Positions 11,671 through 12,720 of a stretch of 12,720 nt of DNA are shown here, in pieces. Under the pieces are notes generated by a model. It had not been told where the DNA came from. It saw only the letters and a list, made by a program, of their open reading frames with translations, and searched no databases. The DNA is taken from the NCBI GenBank assembly GCA_905216145.1, contig CAJMST010000034.1:1-12720 (forward strand). Direction: 5' to 3'. Source of the DNA: an uncultured bacterium (lineage in GTDB: Bacteria; Actinomycetota; Coriobacteriia; Coriobacteriales; Coriobacteriaceae). Numbering within the stretch: position 1 is the first letter of the stretch; each line of letters begins with the position of its first letter. The translations under genes were made by a program, and so were the position numbers.

Positions 11671-12720
11671 ATGGGACTCTTGAAAGCTGGATTGGGAGCT
11701 GCCGGCGGCGTCATGGCCGACCAGTGGAAGGAATTTATCTATTGCGAATCGATGCCTGCTGACGTCTTGGCCTGCAAGGGCAGCAAACGCACCGGTGGCC
11801 GCAGCTCCAACACGCGCGGCGAGGACAACGTCATCTCCAACGGCTCGGTCATCGCCGTCAACGACGGCCAGGGCATGCTCGTGGTGCAAAACGGCAAGAT
11901 CATCGAAGTCGCGCTGGAGCCCGGTGAGTTCGTCTTCGATTCCGGCAGCGAGCCGAGCGTCTTTAGCGGCAACCTGGGCGACTCCATCAAGGAGACCTTC
12001 GCCAATATCGGCAGCCGCTTTACCTTTGGCGGCGACGCGGGCAAAGACCAGCGCGTCTACTTCATCAACACCAAGGAGATCATCGGCAACAAGTACGGCA
12101 CCGCCTCGCCCGTGCCCTTCCGCGTGGTCGATAACAACATTGGCCTGGACGTCGACATCTCCGTGCGCTGCAACGGCGAGTATTCGTATCGCATCACCAA
12201 CCCGCTGCTGTTCTACACCAACGTGTGCGGCAACGTGACCGATAGCTATACGCGCGACAAGATCGACAGCCAGCTTAAGTCCGAGCTGCTCACCGCCCTG
12301 CAGCCCGCCTTTGCCAAGATTTCGGAGATGGGCATCCGCTACAGCGCCATCCCCGGCCACACCACCGAGCTCGCCCGTGCGCTCAACGAGGTCCTCTCTG
12401 CCGACTGGCGTGACCTGCGTGGCGTCGAAATCGTGAGCTTTGGCGTCAACTCCATCGCCGCCTCGCAAGAGGACGAGCAGATGATCAAGGACCTGCAGAA
12501 AGCCGCGGTCATGCGCGATCCCACTATGGCGGCAGCCAACATTGCCAGCGCCCAGAGCGACGCAATGCGCGCGGCAGCCGCCAACCCCAACGGCGCGATG
12601 GCGGGCTTTATGGGCATGGGCATGGCAGGCGGCATGGGCGGCATGAATGCCAGCCAGCTGTTCGCCGCCGGCCAGGCACAGCAGCAGGCCGCCCCGCAGC
12701 CGGCTCCGGTGCCCGCCCCC
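11671..12720 (+). CDS. SPFH-domain protein, YdjI-like (cut by window end)
   Basis: This encodes at least 350 aa; the frame is open at the right edge. Start ATG at 11671 has AAAGGAAG upstream. It has no N-terminal TM helix, unlike flotillins; residues 1-18 are a short Gly/Ala segment. An SPFH/Band 7-like domain covers about 25-275 (VVQNGKIIEVALEPGEF near 74-90, then beta strands and a helical part with TRDKIDSQLKSELLTAL). A Met/Gly-rich segment (about 305-335) and a Gln/Pro/Ala linker follow at the edge. In this family (B. subtilis YdjI, also named virion core protein) a C-terminal zinc ribbon usually follows, so the missing part probably carries one. SPFH proteins oligomerise at membranes as scaffolds. 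The cluster suggests it works with the upstream zinc-ribbon membrane protein. Confidence 0.85.
   Translation, partial: MGLLKAGLGAAGGVMADQWKEFIYCESMPADVLACKGSKRTGGRSSNTRGEDNVISNGSVIAVNDGQGMLVVQNGKIIEVALEPGEFVFDSGSEPSVFSGNLGDSIKETFANIGSRFTFGGDAGKDQRVYFINTKEIIGNKYGTASPVPFRVVDNNIGLDVDISVRCNGEYSYRITNPLLFYTNVCGNVTDSYTRDKIDSQLKSELLTALQPAFAKISEMGIRYSAIPGHTTELARALNEVLSADWRDLRGVEIVSFGVNSIAASQEDEQMIKDLQKAAVMRDPTMAAANIASAQSDAMRAAAANPNGAMAGFMGMGMAGGMGGMNASQLFAAGQAQQQAAPQPAPVPAP

Noticed and set aside
10948..12468. Long minus-strand open frame antisense to the YdjG/YdjI-like genes
   Set aside because: It crosses two well-supported plus-strand genes and has shadow-frame composition with no ribosome site.

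Overview
The window reads as chromosomal DNA from a GC-rich Coriobacteriia (Actinomycetota), most likely Collinsella. I infer this from GC-rich third codon positions, a 12-TM membrane protein fused to a LuxR-type helix-turn-helix (an architecture typical of that class), a stand-alone glucose-type PTS IIA, and intergenic repeats that look like those of this genus. No 16S or marker gene is present, so the genus is an inference.

Layout, left to right. On the minus strand lie a small lipoprotein of unknown function (88-645) and a PTS EIIA-Glc protein (882-1418) with its own promoter and terminator. A 587-base intergenic region carries inverted repeats, a C10/T9 homopolymer tract and a dense operator-like array. 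It leads into a plus-strand Fic AMP-transferase with a C-terminal winged helix (2006-3178). This gene is visibly more AT-rich than its neighbours and is flanked by two direct copies of a palindromic element. A repeat-rich gap (3179-3531) follows, then minus-strand pyrE (3532-4212). A long structured leader containing a 23-codon upstream ORF precedes a plus-strand MgtA-type Mg2+ P-type ATPase (4650-7418). The membrane LuxR regulator (7606-9150, minus) converges on mgtA across a 63-bp palindrome. After a REP-like intergenic region comes a tight plus-strand cluster (9538 to the right edge): a DUF4428-type zinc-ribbon protein, a double zinc-ribbon protein with two C-terminal TM helices, and an SPFH/YdjI-like protein cut off by the window end.

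How they fit together. Most genes are independent transcription units. The last three form a probable operon resembling the ydjG/ydjI part of the Bacillus subtilis pspA-ydjGHI envelope-stress operon. The two most interesting regulatory regions are the mgtA leader and the fic promoter. In the leader, the uORF overlaps the 5' strand of a long-range helix whose 3' strand ends in a U-run. At fic, three repeats of one 14-nt half-site could form two mutually exclusive dyads. The noncoding DNA is unusually rich in structured repeats: a 76-nt element occurs twice, each time at the stop codon of a minus-strand gene, and shows a compensatory base-pair change; four REP-like hairpins have a partly conserved 13-nt loop but different stems.
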